DNA of 64,000 nucleotides from Enterococcus malodoratus ATCC 43197 (GTDB lineage: Bacteria > Bacillota > Bacilli > Lactobacillales > Enterococcaceae): NCBI RefSeq assembly GCF_000407185.1, contig NZ_KE136481.1:1211636-1275635 (forward strand), given 5' to 3'. The notes under the pieces are model-generated. The model was given only the letters and a program-made list of their open reading frames with translations, was not told the DNA's origin and searched no databases. The position numbers were made by a program, and so were the translations under genes. Numbering within the stretch: the first letter of the stretch is position 1; every line of letters begins with the position of its first letter. Of the stretch, positions 28,261 to 36,499 are shown in pieces.

Positions 28261-29031
28261 CTAATTCTCAGGAATATCATTAAGCGTCCACGTTAAGCTC
28301 GTTTTATACGTAACCGCATCTTTAGGCGTACTTCCAGGTACGCTTAAAGACACTGCTTTCGTAATATTGTAGCTTTGCTTAGGCAAGACACTTTTACTAA
28401 CAAATGGTTCAACTTTCCCCCAATATTCATCCCAAGTTCCTGATCCTATTCCTGATTTTGCTGTCAGTACTAGTGAAACAGCTCCGGCTGGATCAACGTG
28501 GATAGTGGATGCGGCATCCGGTTTCAGCACACTTCTTGCGTTTGATTTCAATTCTGGATCTGCTAACGTAATTTGAGCACCTAATAAATTATTATGCTGC
28601 ACTTTTTTCTCAGCCATAAATTGTCCATTCTGCGCTACTGTTAGAGTCCAACCACCATTTGTTCCACGATTATCCGTCACTTGAAGATAGTTGGGCGAGT
28701 CTGAATGCCCATTATAGTGCTGTGCCATAGCATAGTAGGTTTCATCTTTATTGGATATTTTATTTTTACCAAAATCAAAACTCGAGACATAATCAATCGA
28801 TAGCGGACCTGCTGTTCCTGGTTCTGGTTCACCGCCGGGTTCAGTCGGATCCACTGGATCAACCGGCTTTTCTGGGTCTGGATTTTCCGGATCAACCGGC
28901 GGTGTTATTTCATCATTAGGAACAAACTCAACAATCCCATTTGAATGATACTCTTTTGCTTCAGCTGTAGGAGCGATCGCCGCAGCTGAGATACTTAACA
29001 TTGCGAAACTGAAAAGTGCTAGATATTTCAT
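28261..29031 (-). CDS. WxL-domain surface protein
   Basis: 256 residues from ATG 29031. A shorter start is chosen over the upstream GTG at 29043, which overlaps the AAAGGAAG site. Signal peptide (YLALFSFAMLSISAAAIAPTAEA), the shared KEYHSNGIVEFVPND segment, an Asp-Pro/Glu-Pro linker, GPLSIDYVSSFDFG, then the WxL domain with GWTLTVAQNGQF and LTWTLNDIPEN. The region between the two motifs contains a more divergent insert (GSGTWDEYWGKVEPF) than in its two paralogues. Non-covalent cell-wall protein, second short WxL gene of the operon. Confidence 0.92.
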   Translation of the reverse strand: MKYLALFSFAMLSISAAAIAPTAEAKEYHSNGIVEFVPNDEITPPVDPENPDPEKPVDPVDPTEPGGEPEPGTAGPLSIDYVSSFDFGKNKISNKDETYYAMAQHYNGHSDSPNYLQVTDNRGTNGGWTLTVAQNGQFMAEKKVQHNNLLGAQITLADPELKSNARSVLKPDAASTIHVDPAGAVSLVLTAKSGIGSGTWDEYWGKVEPFVSKSVLPKQSYNITKAVSLSVPGSTPKDAVTYKTSLTWTLNDIPEN

Positions 29032-29073
29032 GTAATGACACACTTCCTTTTATCAAAAATGCAGCTTCGCAAA

Positions 29074-29838
29074 CTATGGATTTTCAGAACCGTTATCTGG
29101 AGTAGAAGACAATGTCCACGTCAACTCCGTACTATATTCCTTAGCCAATTTAACTGTCTTACCTGGGACTTCCAGTTTGACGGCATCTTTGGCAGATGCT
29201 TCGTCAGAACCAAAACGATAAACCCAAGTACCGGCACCTTGACCTTTTGCAGCATCCACAACGTTAGGAACTTCTGTCCCCGGAACAAGAGCAACTTCCG
29301 CTTGTGCAGTTGGTTTATATTTGGCATCGTCTATATTGGAAGCAACTTCTGCTTTAGTGAATTTCAAACTTGCACCAGCCAGTTCATCTTTGTCAGCTGT
29401 CATAAATTGAGCATTTTGTTTTAAAGACAGTTTCCACCCTGCAAGAGTCCCGCGTTTATCAGTGATCTGAACATACGTAGGTCCTTGTTTAGCAGCCCCC
29501 GTTGGTTTGCCTTCTGAGTTTACTGGTTGAATTTTTTCAGTAGCGGCAGCGTAAGTCTCATCTTTCGTTGTAATTTCCTGTTCACCAAATTTGAAATTGG
29601 AAACATAATCAATGGATAGTGGACCCGCAGTTCCGGTTGGTGGTTGTTCTGGATCAACTGGGTTTTCTGGATCCGGATTTTCTGGATCGACTGGCGGATT
29701 TGGTTTTTCACTAGCTTTAAAGCTGACCGTCCCTTTAGAATTGACAGATTGGGGCAGTTCCACTGCTTGCGCGGTCAAAGTTGAAGCGCCAATACTTAGT
29801 AACAATCCAGCTGTCGCAAAAAATAATGTTTTTTTCAT
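29074..29838 (-). CDS. WxL-domain surface protein
   Basis: 254 residues. Signal peptide (LFFATAGLLLSIGASTLTAQA), SVNSKGTVSFKASEKP, a DPEN/DPEQ linker, GPLSIDYVSNFKFGEQ and the WxL domain with GWKLSLKQNAQF and LTWTLSSTPDN. The start overlaps the upstream small gene by 4 bp, giving translational coupling. First of three short WxL paralogues, which probably arose by local duplication: order and shared blocks are the same, while the linkers and the segment before the second motif differ. Binds peptidoglycan by family. Confidence 0.93.
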   Translation of the reverse strand: MKKTLFFATAGLLLSIGASTLTAQAVELPQSVNSKGTVSFKASEKPNPPVDPENPDPENPVDPEQPPTGTAGPLSIDYVSNFKFGEQEITTKDETYAAATEKIQPVNSEGKPTGAAKQGPTYVQITDKRGTLAGWKLSLKQNAQFMTADKDELAGASLKFTKAEVASNIDDAKYKPTAQAEVALVPGTEVPNVVDAAKGQGAGTWVYRFGSDEASAKDAVKLEVPGKTVKLAKEYSTELTWTLSSTPDNGSENP

Positions 29839-30218
29839 GATTTCCGATCTCCTTCTATTCTTTTATTTATTAGCAGAATTGAAAAAACAGTAAAAATAAC
29901 AAGTGTTCCTATTATTTGAATCATTACATAACGTTGATCACCCATGGGTGGTATTACTTGATGTCCCGAGGCAGAATAATTTGGCGACTGTTCATTTCCG
30001 GCAATGGCGGAATGATTTGACGATTGCCCATTGTCGTTACCAGGTCTATCACTATGGGTATTATTCTGATTCTCAGATTCACTGGGATAGTCATATTTTC
30101 CAAAGAAAGTGGCTTCGCCATGCGAATGGTAGTCATGAGATTCCGCGGCATTAGTCACTGTTATAGGAACTACCAGTAAAGCAAACAGCACTAAACCGAT
30201 AAAAAATTTTCTTGTCAT
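29835..30218 (-). CDS. Small cell-wall protein with atypical sorting signal (CscD-like), first gene of WxL operon
   Basis: 127 residues. Signal peptide (FFIGLVLFALLVVPITVTNAA), then HDYHSHGEATFFGKYDYP, which resembles the N-terminal KEYHSNG-IVEFVP segment of the WxL proteins. An Asn/Ser/Gly-rich spacer follows, then IPPMGD (89-94), a hydrophobic helix (YVMIQIIGTLVIFTVFSILLI) and the basic tail NKRIEGDRKS. This is the layout of a sortase substrate, but with IPPMG in place of LPxTG. In csc clusters the equivalent small protein (CscD) has an LPxTG signal. The operon's own sortase is the probable enzyme. The atypical motif is seen directly; anchoring is inferred. Confidence 0.8.
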   Translation of the reverse strand: MTRKFFIGLVLFALLVVPITVTNAAESHDYHSHGEATFFGKYDYPSESENQNNTHSDRPGNDNGQSSNHSAIAGNEQSPNYSASGHQVIPPMGDQRYVMIQIIGTLVIFTVFSILLINKRIEGDRKS

Positions 30219-30570
30219 GTCTTTTCTCCTTTCAATTCTTGTTCACAGCTTAATGAAATACGCGTAGTGAACTGAGAGAATAATACAATAGAACCATGAT
30301 CGTTTCTATTTTATTTTTTCTATAAACAAAAAATAAAAAAACAACTTATTCACCCACATATTTCATCGAGGACAATTTTACACCTCAGAAAAATAAATAG
30401 AAACTAGAATGTTTTTTTGTTTTTTTCACATAATTTTAAAGTTGTCCCTGTCTCAATTTTTTTTTGTAAAAAGTGATCATTCCATTCTCAAAAATTTAAA
30501 ATCGCTTTTTTTTACGCATGAATCAACAAATCTTACTGTAAAAAACGGTATAAATCATGGCAAAAAAATA
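30219..30570 (-). promoter_or_regulatory. AT-rich upstream region of the WxL operon
   Basis: 350 bp without a gene, very A+T-rich with several long A and T runs. It contains an imperfect inverted repeat, GGACAATTTTA (30370-30380) and TAAAGTTGTCC (30437-30447), with arms about 56 bp apart. A -10-like TATTAT is seen on the minus strand near 30285, without a clear -35. This fits a promoter that needs an activator such as the Mga-like protein at the operon's end. The assignment is inference. Confidence 0.4.
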
Positions 30571-30607
30571 AAAGGTGCCGCGAAATAGTTTCTCTCGCGA
30601 CACCTTT
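30564..30607 (-). terminator. Terminator of the MazG-like gene
   Basis: Arms AAAGGTGCCGCGA (30571-30583) and TCGCGACACCTTT (30595-30607) pair with one G-U. The minus strand then has a T-rich run. Confidence 0.87.
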
Positions 30608-30658
30608 ATTCTCAATCAATGACTATCCTTGCTTCCTACTAAAGACCAATTGATGGAA

Positions 30659-31159
30659 TTATTTTCTTTGTCTATCCAACTCTCTTTTGATCAACGGTTC
30701 TGGTGCATATTTTTCCTGCCAATCATCCGGTTTCATGACTTTATTCGTGATCGGATGGTAGCGTGGCTTGCCATCAGGGAAAAGTTTTCCCATGTTGGCA
30801 CGATGAACGATCTCAAAAATTGGTTTGGGATCGACACCGATTAAAGCAAATGAGCCATAAGTAAAATAAAGCAGATCCGTCAACGCATCAACTTCTGCTA
30901 CCAGCGGATCTTTCACAGGTTCTGCTTTAGTCAAAACCTTTTCCTTTGCTTGCTCGATGCTCTGGTGAAGCCGTTCAACCAAATCATTAAATTCGACTTC
31001 ATCACCTTCTGCTACACCATATAAAAATTCCACAATTTCCTCAGCCTTGAATCCAGCTCGAAAACTTCCTCGTTCTCGCGAAAAAGCTTGCGTTTTTTTA
31101 GGCGGCGCTGGCGCAAACGTCTCATGAAATTCTCTTGCCATTTGATATAGTTCGTCCAT
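30659..31159 (-). CDS. All-alpha NTP pyrophosphohydrolase (MazG/HisE-like)
   Basis: 166 residues from ATG 31159 (GAGGTG six bases upstream). Metal-binding acidic residues of the all-alpha NTP-PPase fold are visible: AEEIVEFLYG, then EVDALTDLLYFTYGSFALIG, followed by ANMGKLFPDGKPRYHPITNKVMKPDDW (quoted for pattern in parts: NMGKL, KPDDW). It would hydrolyse nucleoside triphosphates, or a similar compound, to the monophosphate and pyrophosphate. Such proteins are often labelled phosphoribosyl-ATP pyrophosphohydrolase in lactic acid bacteria, but no his genes are here. Single gene with its own terminator. Confidence 0.8.
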   Translation of the reverse strand: MDELYQMAREFHETFAPAPPKKTQAFSRERGSFRAGFKAEEIVEFLYGVAEGDEVEFNDLVERLHQSIEQAKEKVLTKAEPVKDPLVAEVDALTDLLYFTYGSFALIGVDPKPIFEIVHRANMGKLFPDGKPRYHPITNKVMKPDDWQEKYAPEPLIKRELDRQRK

Positions 31160-31247
31160 TATATACACCTCATACTCATTGGTTATTACTAACTTATCGT
31201 CTTTGATCCTTCAGCTAGTTTTGTGAAAGGAAAAAAGCTACAAGAAA

Positions 31248-32084
31248 TTAAATTATTCCGAAATGCTTCATTGCTTTATAAATGCCGTCATTTTCATTGG
31301 TTGCGGTAACATAATCCGCTTGGGTTTTAACCTCAGTGAGAGCATTTCCCATGGCCACGCCGATGCCGACCTTTTGAATCATCTCGATATCATTGTAGTG
31401 ATCGCCAAAAACCATGACTTCTTCTATCTTAATTCCTGAAGCCTCGGTAAATTCTAAAATACCGCGATACTTCGAGCCGTTCTTTGGAACGATATCGACA
31501 GAGTAAGGGTTTGAGCGTTGGAAAGAGCAATCCGGCAGCAGTTCTTGTAAACGTTCTGCTTCAGTTTCAGCACTAAAAAGGACACATTGATAAATGGGTT
31601 CCGCTAAAATTGCTAATTTTTTGTAGCGGCCTTTTTCACGATTAGGGCTAAAGGACTGCAACAGTCTTCTTGCTGGTCTTACAGGGAACCATTTAGGCAT
31701 CCACCCTGCTATTTTTTTAAGCAAAGAGTTTTGTGACCATTTCATTAAATGACTTCCATCAACGCGGTCACGACCGCCAAAAATAATTTGCCGATGCTCA
31801 TCATCGGCAAAATTCACGATTTGCTGTAGTGTTTCCTCAGCAAAGGAACGCTGATAGATATCTTTCTGCTTGGTATACACCAGCTGCCCATTGTACATAA
31901 CAAAGACATCTAATGGCATTTGCTCGATCCGCTCTTCGATTTTTACCGGACCTCGGCCAGTCGCAACGCCACAAAGAATCCCCTGTTTTTGGGCTAAGCG
32001 AACGGCTTCACGTGTACTATCCAGTACCTTTGAATCCTTCGTGATCAAGGTTCCGTCAATATCAAAAAAAATAGCTTTTATCAT
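31248..32084 (-). CDS. Cof-type HAD-IIB hydrolase
   Basis: 278 residues. HAD motif I MIKAIFFDIDGTLI is at the N-terminus, motif II in ATGRGP, the Lys region in VDIVPKNGSKYRG and motif IV in FGDHYNDIEMI. The large C2 cap between motifs II and III is that of the Cof/YidA group, which dephosphorylates sugar phosphates and flavin or PLP precursors. Start 32084 is supported by GAGGGAG; the longer in-frame start is not. It is 13 bp downstream of the DUF72 gene and probably co-transcribed with it. Confidence 0.9.
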   Translation of the reverse strand: MIKAIFFDIDGTLITKDSKVLDSTREAVRLAQKQGILCGVATGRGPVKIEERIEQMPLDVFVMYNGQLVYTKQKDIYQRSFAEETLQQIVNFADDEHRQIIFGGRDRVDGSHLMKWSQNSLLKKIAGWMPKWFPVRPARRLLQSFSPNREKGRYKKLAILAEPIYQCVLFSAETEAERLQELLPDCSFQRSNPYSVDIVPKNGSKYRGILEFTEASGIKIEEVMVFGDHYNDIEMIQKVGIGVAMGNALTEVKTQADYVTATNENDGIYKAMKHFGII

Positions 32085-32097
32085 GGCACTCCCTCGT

Positions 32098-32928
32098 TTA
32101 AAATAAATCAATTTGACTTGGATTCAATCCTTCGTAATCCAATTGAAGAATTTTTTTTAACTGCATCGCATTATCAGCGGCATCTCCGCCGGAATTATTG
32201 TTAAATATGACACCGACTTGATCAGAGTCATTTGCAGCTTGCTGAATTTTTTCGCCTAATACTTTCAGCTCAGCTTCATTATAACGGTACAACGTGCGCT
32301 TCTTGCGCCAATCCCCAGTACGATCATTCCAATAAGCTTGATTCCTGCCGTGAAAACGAAATAGGCTGAAACTCTTGTTGGTCACCGTATTGTCTAAAGG
32401 AACCGTGTCTGGCAGCTGCGGTTCATCCACCATCACCAAACTAAAATTCAGCTTTCGCATCAACTGCTGGGTCTTTTCCAGAAACCCTTTAGCATACCAG
32501 CTATAATCCCGCAGCTCGATTGCCATTGGTAAATCGGGAAATAATTCTCGCAGTGTTTCTAAATACCCAACATTCTTTTTCGTACACTTAAATTGTGCAG
32601 GAAATTGAGCTAAAAAGCAAAATAACTTTCCGCTTTCGATCATAGGCTGCAGTGTTTCTAAAAAATGCTCCTGCATCGCCGCCATTGAAGGATAGCTATC
32701 CTGCCATTTACTTTGCCCAGTAAATCCGGCATAGAGCTTCACAACAAATCGAAATTCTTCCGGAACTTGCGCCAGCCAATTTTCGACGGAGCTCTTACTG
32801 GTAATCCCATAATAATTTGTATCCAGCTCTACCAAGGGCAGGTAACCAGCATATTCATACAAGGAAGAGGTCTTCTTACCTGTCAAACTGCTGTGTTCAT
32901 TAAAAGAAGTTAATCCAATTCGAATCAT
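32098..32928 (-). CDS. DUF72 (YecE-like) protein
   Basis: 276 residues with the TIM-barrel-like DUF72 pattern: MIRIGLTSFNEH at the start, VELDTNYYGITSKSSVENW, a central VKLYAGFTGQ, MAIELRDYSWY, and the C-terminal VGVIFNNNSGGDAADNA. The biochemical function of this widespread family is not established. It is divergent from the asparaginase gene, with about 90 bp between starts, and precedes the Cof hydrolase. Length is typical. Confidence 0.9.
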   Translation of the reverse strand: MIRIGLTSFNEHSSLTGKKTSSLYEYAGYLPLVELDTNYYGITSKSSVENWLAQVPEEFRFVVKLYAGFTGQSKWQDSYPSMAAMQEHFLETLQPMIESGKLFCFLAQFPAQFKCTKKNVGYLETLRELFPDLPMAIELRDYSWYAKGFLEKTQQLMRKLNFSLVMVDEPQLPDTVPLDNTVTNKSFSLFRFHGRNQAYWNDRTGDWRKKRTLYRYNEAELKVLGEKIQQAANDSDQVGVIFNNNSGGDAADNAMQLKKILQLDYEGLNPSQIDLF

Positions 32929-33017
32929 AGTATCCTAGCCTCCACTTGTTTCATAGTATACAATAAACATAGCAAAAAATTAGCGAAAATGCGCAAATAA
33001 CGAATGGAGTAATGAAG

Positions 33018-33992
33018 ATGAAACGTATTTTGATTTTACATACAGGCGGAACAATCTCGATGAGCCAAGACGCTGATGGTGCTGTACGCCCGGATAAAAA
33101 AAATCCTTTATTGGCGGCAGGTCAAGAATTGCGACTGCCCGCGGATATTGAATTGATCGTGGAAGATTTTTCTAACCTTCCTTCTCCCCATATTACGGTT
33201 GAGACCATGTTTCAATTAAAGGAACGAATCAAAGCTGCGAAAAAAGAAGGTCTCGACAGCGTAGTCATCACCCATGGAACAGATACCTTAGAAGAAACGG
33301 CCTATTTTCTTGAAATAACGATTGGCGATCTGATGCCGATCATCTTAACTGGTGCAATGCGCTCCATCAATGAATTAGGCAGTGACGGCCTCTACAATTT
33401 TGAGTGTGCGATTCGTGTCGCCGCTTCAGACAATGCTGTCGGTAAAGGTGTTCTTGTTGTCATGAATGATGAAGTCCATAGTGCACGTTATGTAACCAAA
33501 ACACACACGACCAATGTCGCAACTTTTAGAACACCGACTTTAGGGCCAATCGGTCTGGTCACAAAATCAAAAATTCTTTTCAAGCAGGAATTACCTAAAG
33601 CAACGCATTATGATATCGACAGTTACGATGCGATGATTCCGATCGTAAAAGTTTTTGCTGGAATGCAGGGAGATTTCTTCAAAATCCTTGACCAAGGGAT
33701 CACAGTTGATGGACTCGTAGTTGAAGCATTAGGTGCTGGAAATTTGCCGCCGCAAACGTTGCCGCCTGTTTACCATCTATTAGAAAAAGGGCTGCCGATC
33801 GTTTTAGTTTCTCGCTGTTTTAACGGGATCGCTGAACCGGTTTATGATTATCATGGCGGCGGAATTGAATTAGCACAACATGGTGTGATCTTCTGCAACG
33901 GTATCAACAGTCAAAAAGCTCGTTTAAAACTATTAATCGCATTAAATGCCCATTTATCAAAGGCAGAACTAAAACAATTTATGGAAGAATAA
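33018..33992 (+). CDS. Type I L-asparaginase
   Basis: 324 residues. The first catalytic Thr motif HTGGTISM is near the N-terminus, and the second, VITHGTDTLEETA, carries the Thr-Asp pair. The C-terminal half has VVEALGAGNLPPQ. There is no signal peptide, so this is a cytoplasmic (type I, AnsA-like) enzyme converting asparagine to aspartate and ammonia. Start 33018 is preferred over the ATG six bases upstream, because GGAG at 33006-33009 is eight bases away from it. Single gene, ended by a bidirectional terminator. Confidence 0.93.
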   Translation: MKRILILHTGGTISMSQDADGAVRPDKKNPLLAAGQELRLPADIELIVEDFSNLPSPHITVETMFQLKERIKAAKKEGLDSVVITHGTDTLEETAYFLEITIGDLMPIILTGAMRSINELGSDGLYNFECAIRVAASDNAVGKGVLVVMNDEVHSARYVTKTHTTNVATFRTPTLGPIGLVTKSKILFKQELPKATHYDIDSYDAMIPIVKVFAGMQGDFFKILDQGITVDGLVVEALGAGNLPPQTLPPVYHLLEKGLPIVLVSRCFNGIAEPVYDYHGGGIELAQHGVIFCNGINSQKARLKLLIALNAHLSKAELKQFMEE

Positions 33993-33997
33993 AAAAA

Positions 33998-34030
33998 GAA
34001 GTTGAATCGAAATAAATTCGATTCAGCTTC
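33998..34030. terminator. Bidirectional terminator (asparaginase / thioesterase)
   Basis: Arms GAAGTTGAATCGAA (33998-34011) and TTCGATTCAGCTTC (34017-34030) pair with one G-U, flanked by A- and T-runs on either side. The stop of the leftward thioesterase gene lies inside it. Confidence 0.9.
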
Positions 34031-34760
34031 TTTTTTGCCATAAGATATTCGCTTCGCATGCAAGCTGATCGCCTAGACGAATTTCGTGACGCGTTTTTAC
34101 TTCATCACCTTCAATGATCTCATAAAAACTCTCAATATCATTTCCATACAATACTTCTTTATCAAATTTGACATTTACATACGTCGGTTCGTGTTGTGTC
34201 ATAAAGTCATAGCCCAGCACATCGATCAGCCAATTGAAATACATGGCGTTATTAACATGATGATTGCTATCAAGATCATAATATCGTACGTGATACAGCT
34301 TTCTTTGTTCCTCTTCGACTTTTTCAATTTTTGGCCAGCGACGAATTTTTTTGGTTTTCGGAGATTCGTAAGGCGCCATAAGTTCGGCGTCGACACTGCT
34401 CATTTTCCGATTTTCTATATCCATCAAAACAAAAGACATCTCAATCTTCAATAATTCCGTTCCAGCTAAATCATATATCCAATAGCTTCGATAGTAAAAA
34501 TAGCGATTGAATTCTGTTGGTTCAGTCACGACTGTAATCTCTTCGCCAACTTGGGGCAGTCGGTTAATCTTTACTTCCGTTTGCGTAATCACCCATGTGA
34601 TGCCTAAAGTATTGATGTACTCTGTTCCCCGCTGCAATTCATCACTTTGATCCGATGATGCCTTGATAGCGACACTCAATAGAGCAGGAAACGTCATATT
34701 TTGATTGATATCGCACTCATAATAAGCGACCTCGTGATTCATGGTGTATCTTTTTCCCAA
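34023..34760 (-). CDS. Acyl-ACP thioesterase
   Basis: 245 residues forming two hotdog domains: the first with GITWVITQTEVKINRLP, the second with YDLDSNHHVNNAMYFNWLID, the conserved Asn-His region of FatA-like thioesterases. It would release fatty acids from acyl carrier protein. Start is TTG at 34760, supported by AGGAGGAAAG seven bases upstream; the next ATG is too far away. The start directly abuts the stop of the upstream kinase gene, so the two are one operon. Confidence 0.9.
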   Translation of the reverse strand: MGKRYTMNHEVAYYECDINQNMTFPALLSVAIKASSDQSDELQRGTEYINTLGITWVITQTEVKINRLPQVGEEITVVTEPTEFNRYFYYRSYWIYDLAGTELLKIEMSFVLMDIENRKMSSVDAELMAPYESPKTKKIRRWPKIEKVEEEQRKLYHVRYYDLDSNHHVNNAMYFNWLIDVLGYDFMTQHEPTYVNVKFDKEVLYGNDIESFYEIIEGDEVKTRHEIRLGDQLACEANILWQKRS

Positions 34761-35594
34761 TTACTTTCCTCCTAAAGCTAAGACACGATCTACCGCATCC
34801 CCATAACTTTCACCAAAAATATTCAGGTGAACAAGCAGATAGTAAAACTGATAGACCGTTAGTCGATCTTGCCAGCCTTCGCGCATCGGTAGAATTTCTT
34901 GGTAGCTGTCGATAAATTCCTGACGAAATCCGCCAAAAAGTTGTGACATCGCGAGATCCATTTCCCGATGTCCGTAAGAAACTGCCGGGTCAACAAAGAC
35001 CGGCTGACCGTCGACATCGAAAAAGGTATTTCCGCTCCAGAAATCTCCGTGCAATAAAGTTGGTTCAAAAGACATTGTACCCCAATTTTGATAAACCCAC
35101 TCTTTAAATAACTGATAATTTTTTTCTCGTTGGGCTGTCCAACGATTTCGTCCATTGGCAATTTCAATTTGAACGCCTAAACGATTAGTAAAATAGAAGT
35201 CCCACCAATCAGAAGAACGTGTATTAATCTGTGGTAGTAGGCCCATAAAATTATTTCTTTTATAACCAAACTTAATCGCTTTTATCCCATGCAGTTTGCT
35301 AAGATCACGCGCCAAGTCCTTTTGGTCGCCTTCGCCTGGTTCGATCCATTCCATCAAAAGAAAGGCACCCCCGGCAAAGCTTCCATGTTGATACGTTTTC
35401 GGTACTCGCACAGCATTGCTCAACTCAGCTAAGCCGTCGACCTCTGCTTGAAAGAAATCTGCCGACATTTGAGGATGATATTTCAAAAAAAAGTTTTGTT
35501 TGCCATCTGTTACACGATATGCCTGATTGATATCTCCACCACCGATTGGCACTGCTTTTGATTGTAATTGTAGATAATTTAACAATTCATCCAT
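34761..35594 (-). CDS. Fructosamine/ketosamine-3-kinase family protein
   Basis: 277 residues of the aminoglycoside phosphotransferase-like kinase fold. The catalytic loop is LLHGDFWSGNTF, the metal-binding Asp in VFVDPAVSYGHREMDLAM, and the N-terminal glycine-rich part GGGDINQAYRV with NFFLKYH supplying the ATP-binding Lys. The family phosphorylates ketosamines on glycated proteins or amino acids as a deglycation step. It lies between the tyrosine phosphatase gene (12 bp) and the thioesterase gene (0 bp) in a three-gene leftward unit. Confidence 0.9.
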   Translation of the reverse strand: MDELLNYLQLQSKAVPIGGGDINQAYRVTDGKQNFFLKYHPQMSADFFQAEVDGLAELSNAVRVPKTYQHGSFAGGAFLLMEWIEPGEGDQKDLARDLSKLHGIKAIKFGYKRNNFMGLLPQINTRSSDWWDFYFTNRLGVQIEIANGRNRWTAQREKNYQLFKEWVYQNWGTMSFEPTLLHGDFWSGNTFFDVDGQPVFVDPAVSYGHREMDLAMSQLFGGFRQEFIDSYQEILPMREGWQDRLTVYQFYYLLVHLNIFGESYGDAVDRVLALGGK

Positions 35595-35606
35595 CTCGTC
35601 AACTCC

Positions 35607-36392
35607 TTACAACAAGTAAATTTTTTGTAGGTCTTTGATTTCTGGTGCTGATACTCCAATCCCTTCGTGAATAAACTGTGCTACGGTTCCATAGTGTTCT
35701 TTAATTTGTTCAAAACTAGTCTGCAAATAGACTTCCTTAGCAGACATCATGTCTTCAATACCATGTAGCGATTCAGCTGGCAGTCCTGCCAATTCCGCCT
35801 TCTTATACATTTCTTGTATAACTTTTTTTAAATAACGATTTGTCGCCATATAATCTTGCACGATCGTTTCACTATCCACGTCTAGACAGTTCAATAAAAG
35901 AATCGCTGCGAATCCTGTCCGATCCTTTCCCGCTGTACAATGAAACAGCAAGCTTTCATCTGTTCCCTCGTTGTCCAATACTAAATCAAAAAATTTGCGG
36001 TATTGTCCACGAACATGCGTATCTGTTACAAAATGCTTGTATACTTCAACCATTTGCTGAAGAGCATCCTCACCATCTTGCATACGCTGCATCATTTTTT
36101 TAGGTGAAGCCGAAGCTGTTTCTGTCTCCTTAATAGGAAAAATTGGTAAAAAAATATTTTTTGCTTCTGGTATCTCTTGATCTGGTTGAGCATTCCGTTC
36201 TTCAAGTGAACGAAAATCAACAACTTTTTTGATCCCATACTCGCTTAAATAATTCTTATCTTGGGTGTCTAAATGATTGATACTGGCAGAGCGGATTAGT
36301 TTGCGATGAGCAACCTTACGCCCATCCTTTGTCTCATAACCACCCAATTCCCGTAGATTTTCAGCATGTCGAACCGCTAAAAGTTTAGGCAT
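35607..36392 (-). CDS. Protein tyrosine/serine phosphatase (LipA-like)
   Basis: 261 residues. The active-site P-loop LLFHCTAGKDRTGFAAILLL has the CX5R signature, with the AGKDRT variant typical of the Listeria LipA/Mycobacterium PtpB group. These can act on phosphotyrosine, phosphoserine and phosphoinositides. The N-terminus NLRELGGYETKDG and FRSLEERNAQPDQ match the same group. There is no signal peptide, so it should be cytoplasmic, unlike secreted LipA. First gene of the unit leading to the kinase and thioesterase. A weak cre-like sequence (GAAAACGCTTTTTC, 36436-36449) lies about 45 bp upstream. Confidence 0.88.
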   Translation of the reverse strand: MPKLLAVRHAENLRELGGYETKDGRKVAHRKLIRSASINHLDTQDKNYLSEYGIKKVVDFRSLEERNAQPDQEIPEAKNIFLPIFPIKETETASASPKKMMQRMQDGEDALQQMVEVYKHFVTDTHVRGQYRKFFDLVLDNEGTDESLLFHCTAGKDRTGFAAILLLNCLDVDSETIVQDYMATNRYLKKVIQEMYKKAELAGLPAESLHGIEDMMSAKEVYLQTSFEQIKEHYGTVAQFIHEGIGVSAPEIKDLQKIYLL

Positions 36393-36454
36393 TCAACAAA
36401 CCTCCTTTTTGCTAAAAGTATAGCACACCCCAGAAGAAAACGCTTTTTCAATCC

Positions 36455-36491
36455 AAAAAGGACTTAAAACAAGCGCGCTTGTTTCAAGTCC
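36455..36491 (-). terminator. Terminator of pepC
   Basis: Arms GGACTTAAAACAAGC (36460-36474) and GCTTGTTTCAAGTCC (36477-36491) pair with one G-U. The minus strand then has a T-run. Confidence 0.88.
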
Positions 36492-36499
36492 CTTCTGAG

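Noticed and set aside
29612..29893. Rightward frame rich in Gly-Ser repeats opposite the WxL genes
   Set aside because: It is the antisense of the Asp-Pro linker repeats and signal peptide; no start signal.
36436..36449. cre site before the tyrosine phosphatase gene
   Set aside because: GAAAACGCTTTTTC is only a partial match and lies next to the pepC terminator T-run; kept only as a remark in the gene entry.
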